A DNA stretch of 19,347 bases from JACDAS01 sp046262415 (GTDB lineage Bacteria > Actinomycetota > Thermoleophilia > Gaiellales > Gaiellaceae). Where the stretch lies: assembly GCA_046262415.1 (NCBI GenBank), contig JBHEMU010000189.1:1-19347 (forward strand). The letters are read 5' to 3'. How positions within the stretch are numbered: the first letter of the stretch is position 1; the number at the start of each line of letters is the position of its first letter. The translations under genes and the position numbers were made by a program. This document shows positions 7,928 to 14,925 of the stretch, piece after piece. The notes under the pieces are model-generated. The model had not been told where the DNA came from. It saw only the letters and a list, made by a program, of their open reading frames with translations, and made no database searches.

Positions 7928-8383
7928 CTGGAGCTCCGGGCGGACCGGTACGGCAGCGCCGTTACGCGTCCCCTGACGGACGCGCTCGCGGCGGAGCTGC
8001 TCGAGCGCCATGGCAAGCCCGGCGCCGGCACCGAGCCGGAGCCGGGCGCCTTCGCCGCCCCGGACGGGCACTTCGTCGTCGCCTTCGACGAGGGCCGCGC
8101 GGTCGCCTGCGGCGGCCTCGCGCGCTACGACGAGCGCGAGGGCGAGATCCGGCGCATGTACGTCGCCCCGGGGGCGCGCGCGCGCGGGCTGGGCCGCGCC
8201 GTCCTCGGCGCGCTCGAGGAGGCCGCCCGCGGGCTCGGCTACGAGGCCCTCCGTCTGGAGACCGGCCAGCGCCAGCACGAGGCCCTCGGCCTCTACGCGA
8301 GCGCGGGCTTCGAGCAGATTCCCTGCTACGGGCCCTACGTGAACGACCCGCTCAGCGTCTGCTTCCGGAAGCGGCTCTCGTAG
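7928..8383 (+). CDS. GNAT-family N-acetyltransferase
   Basis: A GNAT acetyltransferase of about 151 residues that transfers an acetyl group from acetyl-CoA to an unknown amine. Beta strands FVVAFDEGRAVACGGLARY and IRRMYVAPGARARGLGRAVL are visible; the latter holds motif A (RxxGxG-type: ARARGLG) for the acetyl-CoA pyrophosphate. ALGLYASAGFEQIPCYGPY is the usual C-terminal GNAT segment. The start is unclear: between the upstream stop and the domain there is no ATG, GTG or TTG in frame. The family usually begins near ELRxDRY, so CTG 7928 is proposed, 2 nt after the cupin stop, allowing translational coupling. The first usable ATG (8157) would delete half the domain. Confidence 0.8.
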   Translation: MELRADRYGSAVTRPLTDALAAELLERHGKPGAGTEPEPGAFAAPDGHFVVAFDEGRAVACGGLARYDEREGEIRRMYVAPGARARGLGRAVLGALEEAARGLGYEALRLETGQRQHEALGLYASAGFEQIPCYGPYVNDPLSVCFRKRLS

Positions 8384-8391
8384 GGAATCGG

Positions 8392-9666
8392 GTGGCGCTC
8401 GTCCAGAACCGCGAATGTCCCGAATGCGGCACCGACCTGCCCGTGGCCGAGGGCTTCGCCTCCTGGTGCCACCAGTGCGGCTGGAACCTCAAGGCGCCCG
8501 AGCGAGAGCAGGCACATGGGCGCCTCGACCGCCTCTACGAGGCCGCGGGCAGGCGCCTGGGCGAGCGCCTGGTCGGCCAGATGCTGGCCGCGGAGCAGCT
8601 CGAGCCCCGCCTGACCCCCGCGCGCCTGGCCGCAGCCGCGATCGCCGTCGCCGTGTACGCGCTCACCCTCGCGCTGCTCGTGGGAGGCGTCGCACTCGCC
8701 GTGGTCGCGTTCCCGAACCCCGCGGCGCTCGTCGCCTCGGTGATCATGGTCGGCACCGGCTTCCTGATGCGCCCGCGCCCCGGCAAGCCGCCGAAGGAGG
8801 GCATCGTCACCCGTGCCGAGGCGCCGCTCCTCTACGCGCTAGTCGACGAGGTGGCATCGGCGCTGCAGACGCGCTCGGCCGACCTGATCGTGATCGACCA
8901 CGAGTACAACGCCGGCTGGGCGGTGCTCGGGTGGCGCAGGCGCCGCTTCCTGAAGCTGGGGCTGCCGCTGCTCTGTGCGCTCGGGCCGCAGGAGCGGGTC
9001 GCGCTGATCGCGCACGAGCTGGCCCACGGCCGCAACGGCGATTCCTCCCGGAGCTTTCTCGTCGGCTCGGCGCTCGAGGGCCTGGGGGAGCTCTACCTGC
9101 TGGTCGCACCGGACGATCGGGGTGAGGTGCAGGGCTGGGAGCTCGGCGGGCTCGACGGCATCCTCAACGCCTTCTTCTACGTGCTCTCGCGGCCGGTCTA
9201 CTGGCTCCTGCTGCTGCAGCTCCACCTGCTCGCCCGCGACTCCCAGCGGGCGGAGTACCTGGCCGATGCGCTGGCCGCCCGCGTCGCGGGCACGGCGGCC
9301 GTCATCCCCCTGCACGAGAAGCTGCTCCTCGACTCCACCTTCCGCTCCGTGATTCAGCGTGGGGCCCAGGGCGGTGCCGCGGAGACCGACACCTTCGACG
9401 AGTTGGCCGCGGTCTTCGCGGCCATGCCCGAGCGGGAGCGGGAGCGCCGGCGGCGGGTCGCTCGGCTGGAGGGCGCCAGCCTGGGTGCGTCACACCCACC
9501 GACCGCCCACCGGCTGCGCCTGCTCGAGGGCCGCCCGGCCGCCGAGGCGCAGGTGGTGCTCACGGAGGAGCGCTCGGCCACTGTGGACGCCGAGCTGAGC
9601 CGCCACCGCAAGGCGCTCCAGCAGGAGCTGCTGGAGGAGTACCGCGACTCGCTCTACTACGGCTAG
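8392..9666 (+). CDS. M48-family zinc metalloprotease with N-terminal zinc ribbon, membrane-bound
   Basis: A 424-residue protein. A zinc ribbon opens it (CPECG at 9-13, CHQCG at 26-30). Two hydrophobic segments lie at about 78-100 and 103-123, anchoring it in the membrane. The peptidase part has IAHELAHGRNGD at about 204-215, where HELAH is the HExxH zinc site, and SQRAEYLAD near 285-292 supplies the third ligand Glu. A further hydrophobic stretch (VLSRPVYWLLLLQLHLLA) lies between them. The order fits HtpX/Ste24-like M48 peptidases, which cut membrane or misfolded proteins; the substrate is not known. GTG 8392 starts 8 nt after the acetyltransferase stop, so it is the last gene of the cupin-GNAT-protease run. 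The zinc ribbon fusion is less usual than the bare HtpX layout. Confidence 0.88.
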   Translation: MALVQNRECPECGTDLPVAEGFASWCHQCGWNLKAPEREQAHGRLDRLYEAAGRRLGERLVGQMLAAEQLEPRLTPARLAAAAIAVAVYALTLALLVGGVALAVVAFPNPAALVASVIMVGTGFLMRPRPGKPPKEGIVTRAEAPLLYALVDEVASALQTRSADLIVIDHEYNAGWAVLGWRRRRFLKLGLPLLCALGPQERVALIAHELAHGRNGDSSRSFLVGSALEGLGELYLLVAPDDRGEVQGWELGGLDGILNAFFYVLSRPVYWLLLLQLHLLARDSQRAEYLADALAARVAGTAAVIPLHEKLLLDSTFRSVIQRGAQGGAAETDTFDELAAVFAAMPERERERRRRVARLEGASLGASHPPTAHRLRLLEGRPAAEAQVVLTEERSATVDAELSRHRKALQQELLEEYRDSLYYG

Positions 9667-9793
9667 CCGCCGAGCGCTACCGGAGCGGCCCGAGTGGGTC
9701 CCCCCCCCCGGATCGCGCGGGTTCGCGGGTCGCCGGCGAAGTCGGCCCTGCGGTCAGCACCACGCAGGTGCCGGACCCGTAGATCCCGCCCGC

Positions 9794-9799
9794 TACCCT
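9794..9799 (+). promoter_or_regulatory. -10-like hexamer TACCCT, leaderless start of the SDR gene
   Basis: TACCCT ends exactly 7 nt before GTG 9807, with no ribosome binding site between, the same geometry as at 7523 and 11911. A run of ten C bases (9700-9709) lies about 85 bp further upstream. Confidence 0.5.
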
Positions 9800-9806
9800 C
9801 ACCGGC

Positions 9807-11336
9807 GTGACCCCGGGGGAGCAGGAGGAGGCGGCCGAGCGCCTGCGGCTCGCCACGGAGGCCCTGGAGGCCGTGGTGCGGGACCCCGGCCTCCTCACCG
9901 CGCTGTCCGTGGAGGAGCGGACACAGCTCCTGGCGGCCGCGGGGAACGTCTTCAACCCGGACGTCGTCCAGCGCCGGCGGGCCGCCAAGGTGCAGAGGCG
10001 CCGCGCGAAGGCGGCGAGGGTCGAGCGCGACGAGACGGCGCTCGCCGAGGCGGGGATCCGGGTGCTGCGCGCCCGGCCGGTGTTCACGACGCCGAACGTC
10101 TTCCCGCCCGACGGGTTCGAGCAGACGGAGCAGGACGACGACCCGGGGCGCCGCGAGGTCGTCGAGCCCCAGCACTGCTACGTCTGCAAGCGCCGCTACG
10201 GGGAGGTCCACCCCTTCTACGACCAGATGTGCGGACCGTGCGGCGACTTCAACTACGCCAAGCGGACGGAGTCGGCGGACCTCCGCGGCCACGTGGCGCT
10301 GCTGACGGGCGGGCGCGTGAAGATCGGCTACCAGGCGGGCATCAAGCTCCTGCGAGCCGGCGCGCACCTGATCGTGACGACGCGGTTTCCGCGGGACTGC
10401 GCCGCCCGCTACGCGCGGGAGGCCGACTTCGCGGAGTGGAGCGACCGGCTGGAGATCTTCGGGCTCGACCTGCGCCACACGCCGAGCGTCGAGGGGTTCT
10501 GCGCGCACCTGAGCTCGACGCGCGACCGGCTCGACTTCATCGTCAACAACGCCTGCCAGACCGTGCGCCGGCCGGCCGAGTTCTACCGGCACATGCTGGA
10601 GTCCGAGTCGGCCTCGGCGTCCACATTGCCCCCGGGCGCGCAGCGCCTGCTCGGCGCCTACGAGGGCCTGCGCCGTTCCGAGATCCTCCCCGCCCTGCAC
10701 TCGGACGGAGGCACGCCGCCGCTCGTCAGCGTCACCCGGTCGGCCGAGCTGTCGCAGGTGCCGCTCCTGTCAGAGGATCTCGACGGCCGGGCGGACCTGT
10801 TCCCCGAGGGCAGGCTCGACCAGGACCTCCAGCAGGTCGACCTGCGCGAGCGGAACTCCTGGCGGCTGCTGCTGGCCGAGGTCTCGTCGGTGGAGCTGCT
10901 AGAGACCCAGCTCGTGAACGCCGTCGCGCCGTTCGTCCTGAACGCGCGCCTGAAGCCGCTGTTGCTGCGAACGCCCGAACGCGACAAGCACATCGTCAAC
11001 GTGTCGGCGGTCGAGGGGCAGTTCTACCGGCGCTTCAAGACGACCCGGCACCCGCACACCAACATGGCGAAGGCCGCGTTGAACATGATGACGCGTACAT
11101 CCGCCGCGGACTACCACGCCGACGGGATCCACATGAACAGCGTCGACACCGGCTGGGTCACGGACGAGGACGCCGCCGGGCTGGCGGAGCGGAAGGCGGC
11201 GGAGCATCGCTTCCGGCCGCCGCTGGACATCGTCGACGGCGCGGCGCGCATCGTCGATCCGATCATCAGCGGCTTCAACACGGGCGAGCACGTGTGGGGG
11301 CAGTTCCTGAAGGACTACCGGCCCACCGACTGGTGA
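9807..11336 (+). CDS. Atypical SDR-like oxidoreductase with N-terminal zinc cluster
   Basis: A 509-residue protein. Residues 1-80 are helical and very basic around RRRAAKVQRRRAKAARVERD. A four-Cys cluster follows: CYVC at about 123-126 and CGPC at about 141-144, likely binding zinc. The Rossmann part begins at VALLTGGRVKIGYQAG (about 163), a variant of the TGxxxGxG cofactor loop, and the NNAG-like motif appears as VNNACQTVRRP (about 245). The Ser of the SDR triad may be in VNVSAVEG. The YxxxK position reads HTNMAKAALNM: the Lys is there but the usual Tyr is not, and this segment is about 5 residues longer than normal. It is therefore SDR-like, but with unproven or altered chemistry. Start GTG 9807 has a -10-like hexamer 7 nt upstream. 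It is convergent with the lipoprotein gene, 21 bp apart. Confidence 0.82.
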   Translation: MTPGEQEEAAERLRLATEALEAVVRDPGLLTALSVEERTQLLAAAGNVFNPDVVQRRRAAKVQRRRAKAARVERDETALAEAGIRVLRARPVFTTPNVFPPDGFEQTEQDDDPGRREVVEPQHCYVCKRRYGEVHPFYDQMCGPCGDFNYAKRTESADLRGHVALLTGGRVKIGYQAGIKLLRAGAHLIVTTRFPRDCAARYAREADFAEWSDRLEIFGLDLRHTPSVEGFCAHLSSTRDRLDFIVNNACQTVRRPAEFYRHMLESESASASTLPPGAQRLLGAYEGLRRSEILPALHSDGGTPPLVSVTRSAELSQVPLLSEDLDGRADLFPEGRLDQDLQQVDLRERNSWRLLLAEVSSVELLETQLVNAVAPFVLNARLKPLLLRTPERDKHIVNVSAVEGQFYRRFKTTRHPHTNMAKAALNMMTRTSAADYHADGIHMNSVDTGWVTDEDAAGLAERKAAEHRFRPPLDIVDGAARIVDPIISGFNTGEHVWGQFLKDYRPTDW

Positions 11337-11357
11337 GAGTTACCTCGTCGAGCGCTT

Positions 11358-11852
11358 CTAGTCGTCTGCGCCGCAGACCTTGAAGCCGTAGTCCTGCGCG
11401 ATCTTGTCGGCGGCATCCGACGACTTCTGCCCCGCCTCCACCGCCTCGCGGATTCCCTCGCGATCGGCGTCACGCGCCGCGTCGGCGAAGTCGGCGAGCG
11501 CATCGAGCGTCGCCTGGAGGTTGTCGAGCGCGGTGTCCCACAAGTCCTCGTCGGCCTCCGGCGCCTTCAGATCGCGCAGCTCTCCGATCTGTTCCGAATA
11601 GAGGTCGTTGAGCTCGTCCAGCGGATCGGCGAACTTGCGCACGTCGTCTTCCGACGTCTCGTCGGACGTCGGATCGACGTTGGGGAAGCGCTCCTCGATC
11701 GGCTTCGCGCGCGCGTCGTAGCTGGTGCAGATCGCGTCGCCCTGCGTGATCAGCTCGGCCTTCGTCAGCCGTTCGCCGCCGCCGTCGCCACCGCAGCCGG
11801 CGGCGGCGACCAGGAGCGCCGCGAGCGGGACAAGGGTTGCGAGCCGCTTCAT
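11358..11852 (-). CDS. Small lipoprotein of unknown function
   Basis: A 164-residue exported lipoprotein. The signal MKRLATLVPLAALLVAAAGC ends in the lipobox AAGC with Cys20 as the lipidation site, followed by a Gly/Asp linker. The mature part is acidic and almost wholly helical (KAELITQGDAICTSYDAR, then LDELNDLYSEQIGELRDL and DNLQATLDALADFADAARDA). Two further Cys, in AICTSYD and in the terminal FKVCGADD, probably pair. I do not recognise a named family. ATG 11852 has a -10-like TAGCGT 8 nt upstream and no ribosome binding site. It diverges from the DUF3800 gene, and a second copy of its last codons lies on the far side of that gene at 12653-12683. Confidence 0.8.
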   Translation of the reverse strand: MKRLATLVPLAALLVAAAGCGGDGGGERLTKAELITQGDAICTSYDARAKPIEERFPNVDPTSDETSEDDVRKFADPLDELNDLYSEQIGELRDLKAPEADEDLWDTALDNLQATLDALADFADAARDADREGIREAVEAGQKSSDAADKIAQDYGFKVCGADD

Positions 11853-11860
11853 CGACGGCG

Positions 11861-11866
11861 ACGCTA
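11861..11866 (-). promoter_or_regulatory. -10-like hexamer TAGCGT for the lipoprotein gene
   Basis: On the minus strand TAGCGT lies 8 nt upstream of ATG 11852, suggesting a leaderless or near-leaderless transcript. It pairs with the opposite-facing hexamer at 11911 in a 71-bp divergent promoter region. Confidence 0.45.
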
Positions 11867-11910
11867 CCAGGTTGAGACGCGACCGGTCAGGTCGGTCTCT
11901 CCAGGGCGGT

Positions 11911-11916
11911 TAGCCT
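11911..11916 (+). promoter_or_regulatory. -10-like hexamer TAGCCT, leaderless start of the DUF3800 gene
   Basis: TAGCCT ends 7 nt before GTG 11924, with no Shine-Dalgarno. Same spacing as the hexamers at 7523 and 9794. Confidence 0.5.
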
Positions 11917-11923
11917 CCCACCG

Positions 11924-12658
11924 GTGCACCTGCTCTTCCTCGACGAGAGTGGCAGGATCGACCAGGACGGACTCTTCGCCCTCGGCGGCCTCGCGGTGCG
12001 AGACACGGACTGGCCGGAGCTCCGCGGGCTCTGGCAGGAGACGCTCTCGGCGGGAGGCTGGCCGCTCGACCGGGAGATCAAGTGGCACGGCATCCGCAGG
12101 GGCGAGGTGCCGCCGGCGCTCGCCGACGCCGTGTTCGCCATGCTCGCGCGAGCACCGGTCACCCTCTACGTCGTCCTGCTCGACCTGTGCCTCGGACCCG
12201 AGGTCTTCCCGCCGGCGGAGCACGCGTATTTCCGCAGCCCGGAGGACGTCTACGCGACGGGCCTGATGTTCCTTGCCGAGCGCTTCCAGCACCTGCTGGC
12301 GGCGCAGGACGACCTCGGCATGATCGTGGTCGACAGCCGCTTCCGCGAGCAGGACACGCGCCTGCGGCGGTACTACGACGACCTGACCCGGGACGGCACG
12401 CCGTACATGCAACTCGGGCGCCTCGTCGAGGGCCTCTTCCTGGGGCCGAGCCACTACTCGATCGGCCTGCAGTGCGCCGACCTCGTCGTCGTCGCCACGG
12501 CCGCCGCCGAGCGCGGACTTGGCCAGGCGAGCGGCTACCTGCGCAAGTTGATGCCGCGCTTCGCCGTCCACCCCGGCACCGGCGAGTACGACGGTGTCGG
12601 CATCAAGCGCTTCCCGGAGCGGGTGCCACGACCGCGCGAGGGCACGCGGCTTTTCTAG
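11924..12658 (+). CDS. DUF3800-family protein
   Basis: A 244-residue protein that opens with LLFLDESGRIDQDGLFALGG, the FxDESG motif that defines DUF3800 and supplies the first acidic residues of an RNase H-like fold. MIVVDSRFREQD (about 126-137) supplies further acidic positions, and LQCADLVV (about 185-192) matches the C-terminal QxADxV motif of the family. DUF3800 proteins are widespread, often in accessory regions near mobile elements; a nuclease role is suspected but not settled. GTG 11924 is chosen for its upstream -10 hexamer. The TAG stop overlaps the leftover lipoprotein C-terminus on the other strand, so the gene end lies at an old rearrangement junction. Confidence 0.85.
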   Translation: MHLLFLDESGRIDQDGLFALGGLAVRDTDWPELRGLWQETLSAGGWPLDREIKWHGIRRGEVPPALADAVFAMLARAPVTLYVVLLDLCLGPEVFPPAEHAYFRSPEDVYATGLMFLAERFQHLLAAQDDLGMIVVDSRFREQDTRLRRYYDDLTRDGTPYMQLGRLVEGLFLGPSHYSIGLQCADLVVVATAAAERGLGQASGYLRKLMPRFAVHPGTGEYDGVGIKRFPERVPRPREGTRLF

Positions 12659-12681
12659 TCTTCCGAGCCGCAGACCTTGAA
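12655..12681 (-). pseudogene. C-terminal remnant of a lipoprotein paralog
   Basis: The minus strand reads FKVCGSED and a stop, matching the end of the lipoprotein at 11358 (FKVCGADD). At DNA level 12653-12683 agrees with 11356-11386 at 28 of 31 positions by eye, with the differences clustered in the middle. Upstream of Phe the similarity stops at once. It is too short to be functional and is best read as the stub of a lost or interrupted paralog. Confidence 0.6.
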
Positions 12682-12742
12682 GCGGGACGTGGCGTTTCGT
12701 GTCGTCTTGCGTCGAGGCGATTGGGCGGGCAAGCTGGACCCT

Positions 12743-12889
12743 GTGGACGAGGGCCAGGGGATCTACCGAGGCGAGGTACTCGCGATCATGGGAGCGCTCG
12801 CGGACATCGGCTCGGATACGCAGCAGATCCTCGGAATTTTGGGGGGCTACGATGCGGAGGACGATGAGCCCGAAGAAATGGACACCTGA
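12743..12889 (+). CDS. Small acidic protein of unknown function
   Basis: A 48-residue protein if GTG 12743 is the start: VDEGQGIYRGEVLAIMGALA, then a helix and an Asp/Glu-rich tail (DAEDDEPEEMDT). The frame stays open upstream to TTG 12677 or GTG 12689, but TTG 12677 lies in the lipoprotein remnant and the added residues are basic and unlike the rest. No ribosome binding site is clear for any choice. The IYRGEVxAIMGALAD wording recalls short conserved actinobacterial ORFs without known function. It overlaps the next small gene by 26 nt in another frame, which suggests a coupled pair. Confidence 0.5.
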   Translation: MDEGQGIYRGEVLAIMGALADIGSDTQQILGILGGYDAEDDEPEEMDT

Positions 12890-12995
12890 GGAGTACCGCG
12901 CTTGGCGCGAGGCCCGCGAGGCACGAATGCGCGAGCTTCAGGGGCATATCGAGCGCATCAAGGCCGAGCTCGCCGCCAAGCAGAAGGCGTCGTAG
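12864..12995 (+). CDS. Very small basic helical protein of unknown function
   Basis: A 43-residue protein starting at ATG 12864 (MSPKKWTPEEYRAWREAREA) and continuing as one long charged helix with a heptad-like pattern (RMRELQGHIERIKAELAAKQ). This could form a coiled coil. A purine-rich GGAGGACG stretch precedes the ATG as a possible ribosome binding site; an in-frame ATG at 12852 is an alternative. It overlaps the acidic gene before it and ends 20 bp from the IS30 element. The pairing of an acidic and a basic small protein resembles a toxin-antitoxin layout only in size; no known family is recognised. Confidence 0.5.
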   Translation: MSPKKWTPEEYRAWREAREARMRELQGHIERIKAELAAKQKAS

Positions 12996-13014
12996 ACGCA
13001 ACTAAAGAATCGGG

Positions 13015-13040
13015 GTGCGATCTCAACCCCTCAGCGCAAC
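13015..13040 (+). repeat. IS30 terminal inverted repeat, left
   Basis: GTGCG, three unmatched bases, TCAACCC, then TCA and CGCAAC with single mismatches against the right end. The transposase stop codon (13031) lies within it. Confidence 0.7.
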
Positions 13041-14178
13041 GCTGCCTCGAGAGTATCCGCTGGCGTCCTGAAGCCGAGCGTCCTTCTCGGCCGGGTGTTG
13101 AGTTTGGCCGCGATCGCGTCCAGCTGCGGCTGCGTGAAGCGGGAGAGGTCGGTTCCCTTCGGGAGGTACTGGCGCAGGAGGCCGTTCGTGTTCTCGTTGG
13201 AGCCGCGCTGCCACGGGCTCTGCGGGTCGCAGAAGTAGACCTTGAGGTCGGTCGCGACGGTGAACGTCGCGTGGTCGGCCATCTCCATCCCTCGGTCCCA
13301 GGTCAGCGAGCGGCGGAGCTGGTCGGGAAGCCGGCGGATCTGGCAGCCGAGGGCGCGCGTGACCGTGCGCGTGTCCTTGCCGTCGACGCCAACGAGGATG
13401 ACGAAGCGCGAGTGGCGCTCGACGAGGGTCGCGACGTGCGTGTTCGCGCCGCCGGCGAGCAGGTCTCCTTCCCAGTGGCCCGGCAGCGCGCGATCCTCCG
13501 CCTCGGCTGGCCGTCCCGGATCGAGACCGCATCGACGATCTGGCCCTGGCCGCGGTTGCCGCGGGTGGCCGCGCGCGGTCGACGGATCGCGCGCGATCTC
13601 CGCAGGTGGCCGAGCAGCTCCCGCTTCAACGCGCCGCGTGCCTGCACGAACAGGGTCAGGTAGATCGTCTCGTGCGACACCCACATAGTCTGATCGTGTG
13701 GGTACTGCGCCTTCAGCCAGCCCGCGATCTGCTCGGGCGACCACTCCTCGGCGAGCCTCGCCGCCACCAACTCGGCGAGGACCGGATTACGCGCGAGCTT
13801 GCAGCGCTGCGGCCGCCGCGCGCGCTCCCACGCTCGCCGGTCGGCCTCGCCGGCACGGTAGCGGCGTCTGCCACCGTGGCGGTCGAGCTCGCGGCTGACG
13901 CTAGAAGGCGCCCTGCCGAGGCGCGCTGCGATCGTCCGCGCCGACTGGCCGGCCGCGACGCCGCGTGAGATCTCCTCTCGCTCCCACAGCGTCAGCGCCC
14001 GTGGGCTCCGCCTCCGCTCGCGCGGAGCCACGCCGCCGTGCTGGCGGATCGTGCAGTGGACGGTGCCGGGCGCGCGGTCGAGCGCGCGGGCGATGTCGCT
14101 GACCGACTCACCCCGCTTCCAGCGCTCCCACAGCTCCCGCCGCTCCTCCGCCGAGTACTCCCTCCGCCTTGTCGCCAT
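13031..14178 (-). pseudogene. IS30-family transposase, single frameshift near 13512
   Basis: ATG 14178 has AGGGGG about 6 nt upstream. Two helix-turn-helix segments come first (VSDIARALDRAPGTVHCTIR and ARTIAARLGRAPSSVSREL). The DDE core follows: GHWEGDLLAG (first Asp), LTWDRGMEMADH (second Asp) and SPWQRGSNENTNGLLRQY (Glu). The frame breaks between VDAVSIRD and RPAEAEDRALPGHWEGDLL; in intact IS30 transposases this reads straight through, and restoring one base near 13512 gives about 382 residues, the usual family length. All catalytic residues survive, so the copy was recently active, or the break is a sequencing error or programmed. As read, the N-terminal part lacks the DDE core. Confidence 0.85.
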
Positions 14179-14213
14179 CGCAACCCCCTGCATCTCGAGA
14201 ACAGGTCACCGAT

Positions 14214-14239
14214 GTTGCGATGACGGGTTGACGGCGCAC
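14214..14239 (-). repeat. IS30 terminal inverted repeat, right
   Basis: Reverse-complement partner of 13015-13040. GTTGCGATGACGGGTTGA matches the left core at 16 of 18 positions, and the CGCAC outer block matches perfectly. Confidence 0.7.
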
Positions 14240-14258
14240 ACGCCCTTTCCAGGCTTAG

Positions 14259-14264
14259 TAGGTT
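14259..14264 (+). promoter_or_regulatory. -10-like hexamer TAGGTT upstream of the small exported protein
   Basis: TAGGTT lies 6 nt before GTG 14271 and 20 bp from the IS30 right end, so any -35 contact would fall at or inside the IS edge. A second hexamer-like CATAGT precedes the in-frame GTG 14292 by the same 6 nt. Confidence 0.35.
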
Positions 14265-14301
14265 GAGCCCGTGAAGCGACATAGTGAGCCCGTGAAGCGA
14301 C
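14265..14301 (+). repeat. 21-bp tandem duplication covering the gene start
   Basis: The 16-base unit GAGCCCGTGAAGCGAC occurs at 14265-14280 and again at 14286-14301. The period is 21 bp (seven codons), so both GTG starts are in the same frame. Confidence 0.85.
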
Positions 14302-14723
14302 GTGCCGCGCTCGCATGTCTGCTCCTGACCGGCGTCCTCGCGGCCCCCGCTGCCGCGACTGAGCCGCTGCCGACAATCACGCTGACGAGCCTCACGATCA
14401 AGCGCAGCGAGGCCCGGGACGGCTTCGCTGGCACAGTCTCGATCCGCTTTCGCATGTGCCTCAACGTCGGCCCGCGGGCGGTGATTATCACGCGCGAGAG
14501 GCGGAAGGTTGGAGCGACGACGAAGGCGCGACGAACGTCACTCGAGCCCCTGGGCGTAGACCTCGACGACGTCTACGCCTACGATTGCGCGGCGAACCAA
14601 TCCTTTGCGTGGGCGGTGCCATCTCGGCTCTTTCTTGGAGGCGGCACATACTCCGCCGACGTCCGCATCCGAGACGGCTACGGCCGTCTCAGCGCACCGA
14701 TTCTCTTCAGCGTGAGGCTCTAG
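14271..14723 (+). CDS. Small exported protein of unknown function
   Basis: A 150-residue protein (143 if GTG 14292 is used). A signal peptide is clear: basic KRRAA, hydrophobic LACLLLTGVLAAP, and an AAA-type cleavage site before TEPLPT. The mature part is beta-rich (TITLTSLTIKR, GTVSIRFRMCLNVG, AVIITRERRKV, GTYSADVRIRDGYG) with two Cys (FRMCLNVG, YDCAAN) that could form a disulfide. This looks like a small immunoglobulin-like or jelly-roll domain, but no family is recognised. It begins 31 bp from the IS30 end, and its start region is duplicated, giving two equivalent starts. A hairpin region at 14795 follows. Confidence 0.7.
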   Translation: MKRHSEPVKRRAALACLLLTGVLAAPAAATEPLPTITLTSLTIKRSEARDGFAGTVSIRFRMCLNVGPRAVIITRERRKVGATTKARRTSLEPLGVDLDDVYAYDCAANQSFAWAVPSRLFLGGGTYSADVRIRDGYGRLSAPILFSVRL

Positions 14724-14794
14724 GGGCAGCCCAAACGGAGGCGCGGTCCGTACCTGCTCGCAGTCCAAGCTGACGGCCCCTGGTCCATCCGCGT

Positions 14795-14825
14795 GACGCC
14801 GTGCTCAAAGCACGGCCACGGCGTC
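14795..14825 (+). terminator. Overlapping alternative hairpins downstream of the exported-protein gene
   Basis: A 9-bp stem, GACGCCGTG (14795-14803) with CACGGCGTC (14817-14825), competes with an inner stem CCGTGC (14799-14804) with GCACGG (14810-14815) around loop TCAAA. There is no U-tract. It may be a terminator; mutually exclusive stems also occur in attenuators. The rest of 14724-14925 shows no gene. Confidence 0.4.
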
Positions 14826-14925
14826 CCGGAGCAACTTTCCATCCGCTTTCCAAGCAGGCACCGGCTCGAAGACCCTTCGTCACGTCCCGAAAGGCAGAAG
14901 CTCACATTTCCAGCGTGTTTTTCCG

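Larger units (their letters stand above)
13015..14239 (-). mobile_element. IS30-family insertion sequence, complete but with frameshifted transposase
   Basis: Bounded by 26-bp imperfect terminal inverted repeats (13015-13040 and 14214-14239, 5 mismatches by eye; core TCAACCC). The total of 1225 bp is close to the classical IS30 length. It holds one transposase gene on the minus strand that nearly fills it. I could not identify a target duplication with certainty; the expected 2-3 bp is too short to be convincing by eye. Confidence 0.8.

Noticed and set aside
9663..10700. Minus-strand open frame opposite the SDR gene
   Set aside because: It has no recognisable motifs, and the SDR frame is well supported.
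12743..12995. Toxin-antitoxin pair
   Set aside because: Only the size and overlap suggest it; no toxin or antitoxin motif is visible.
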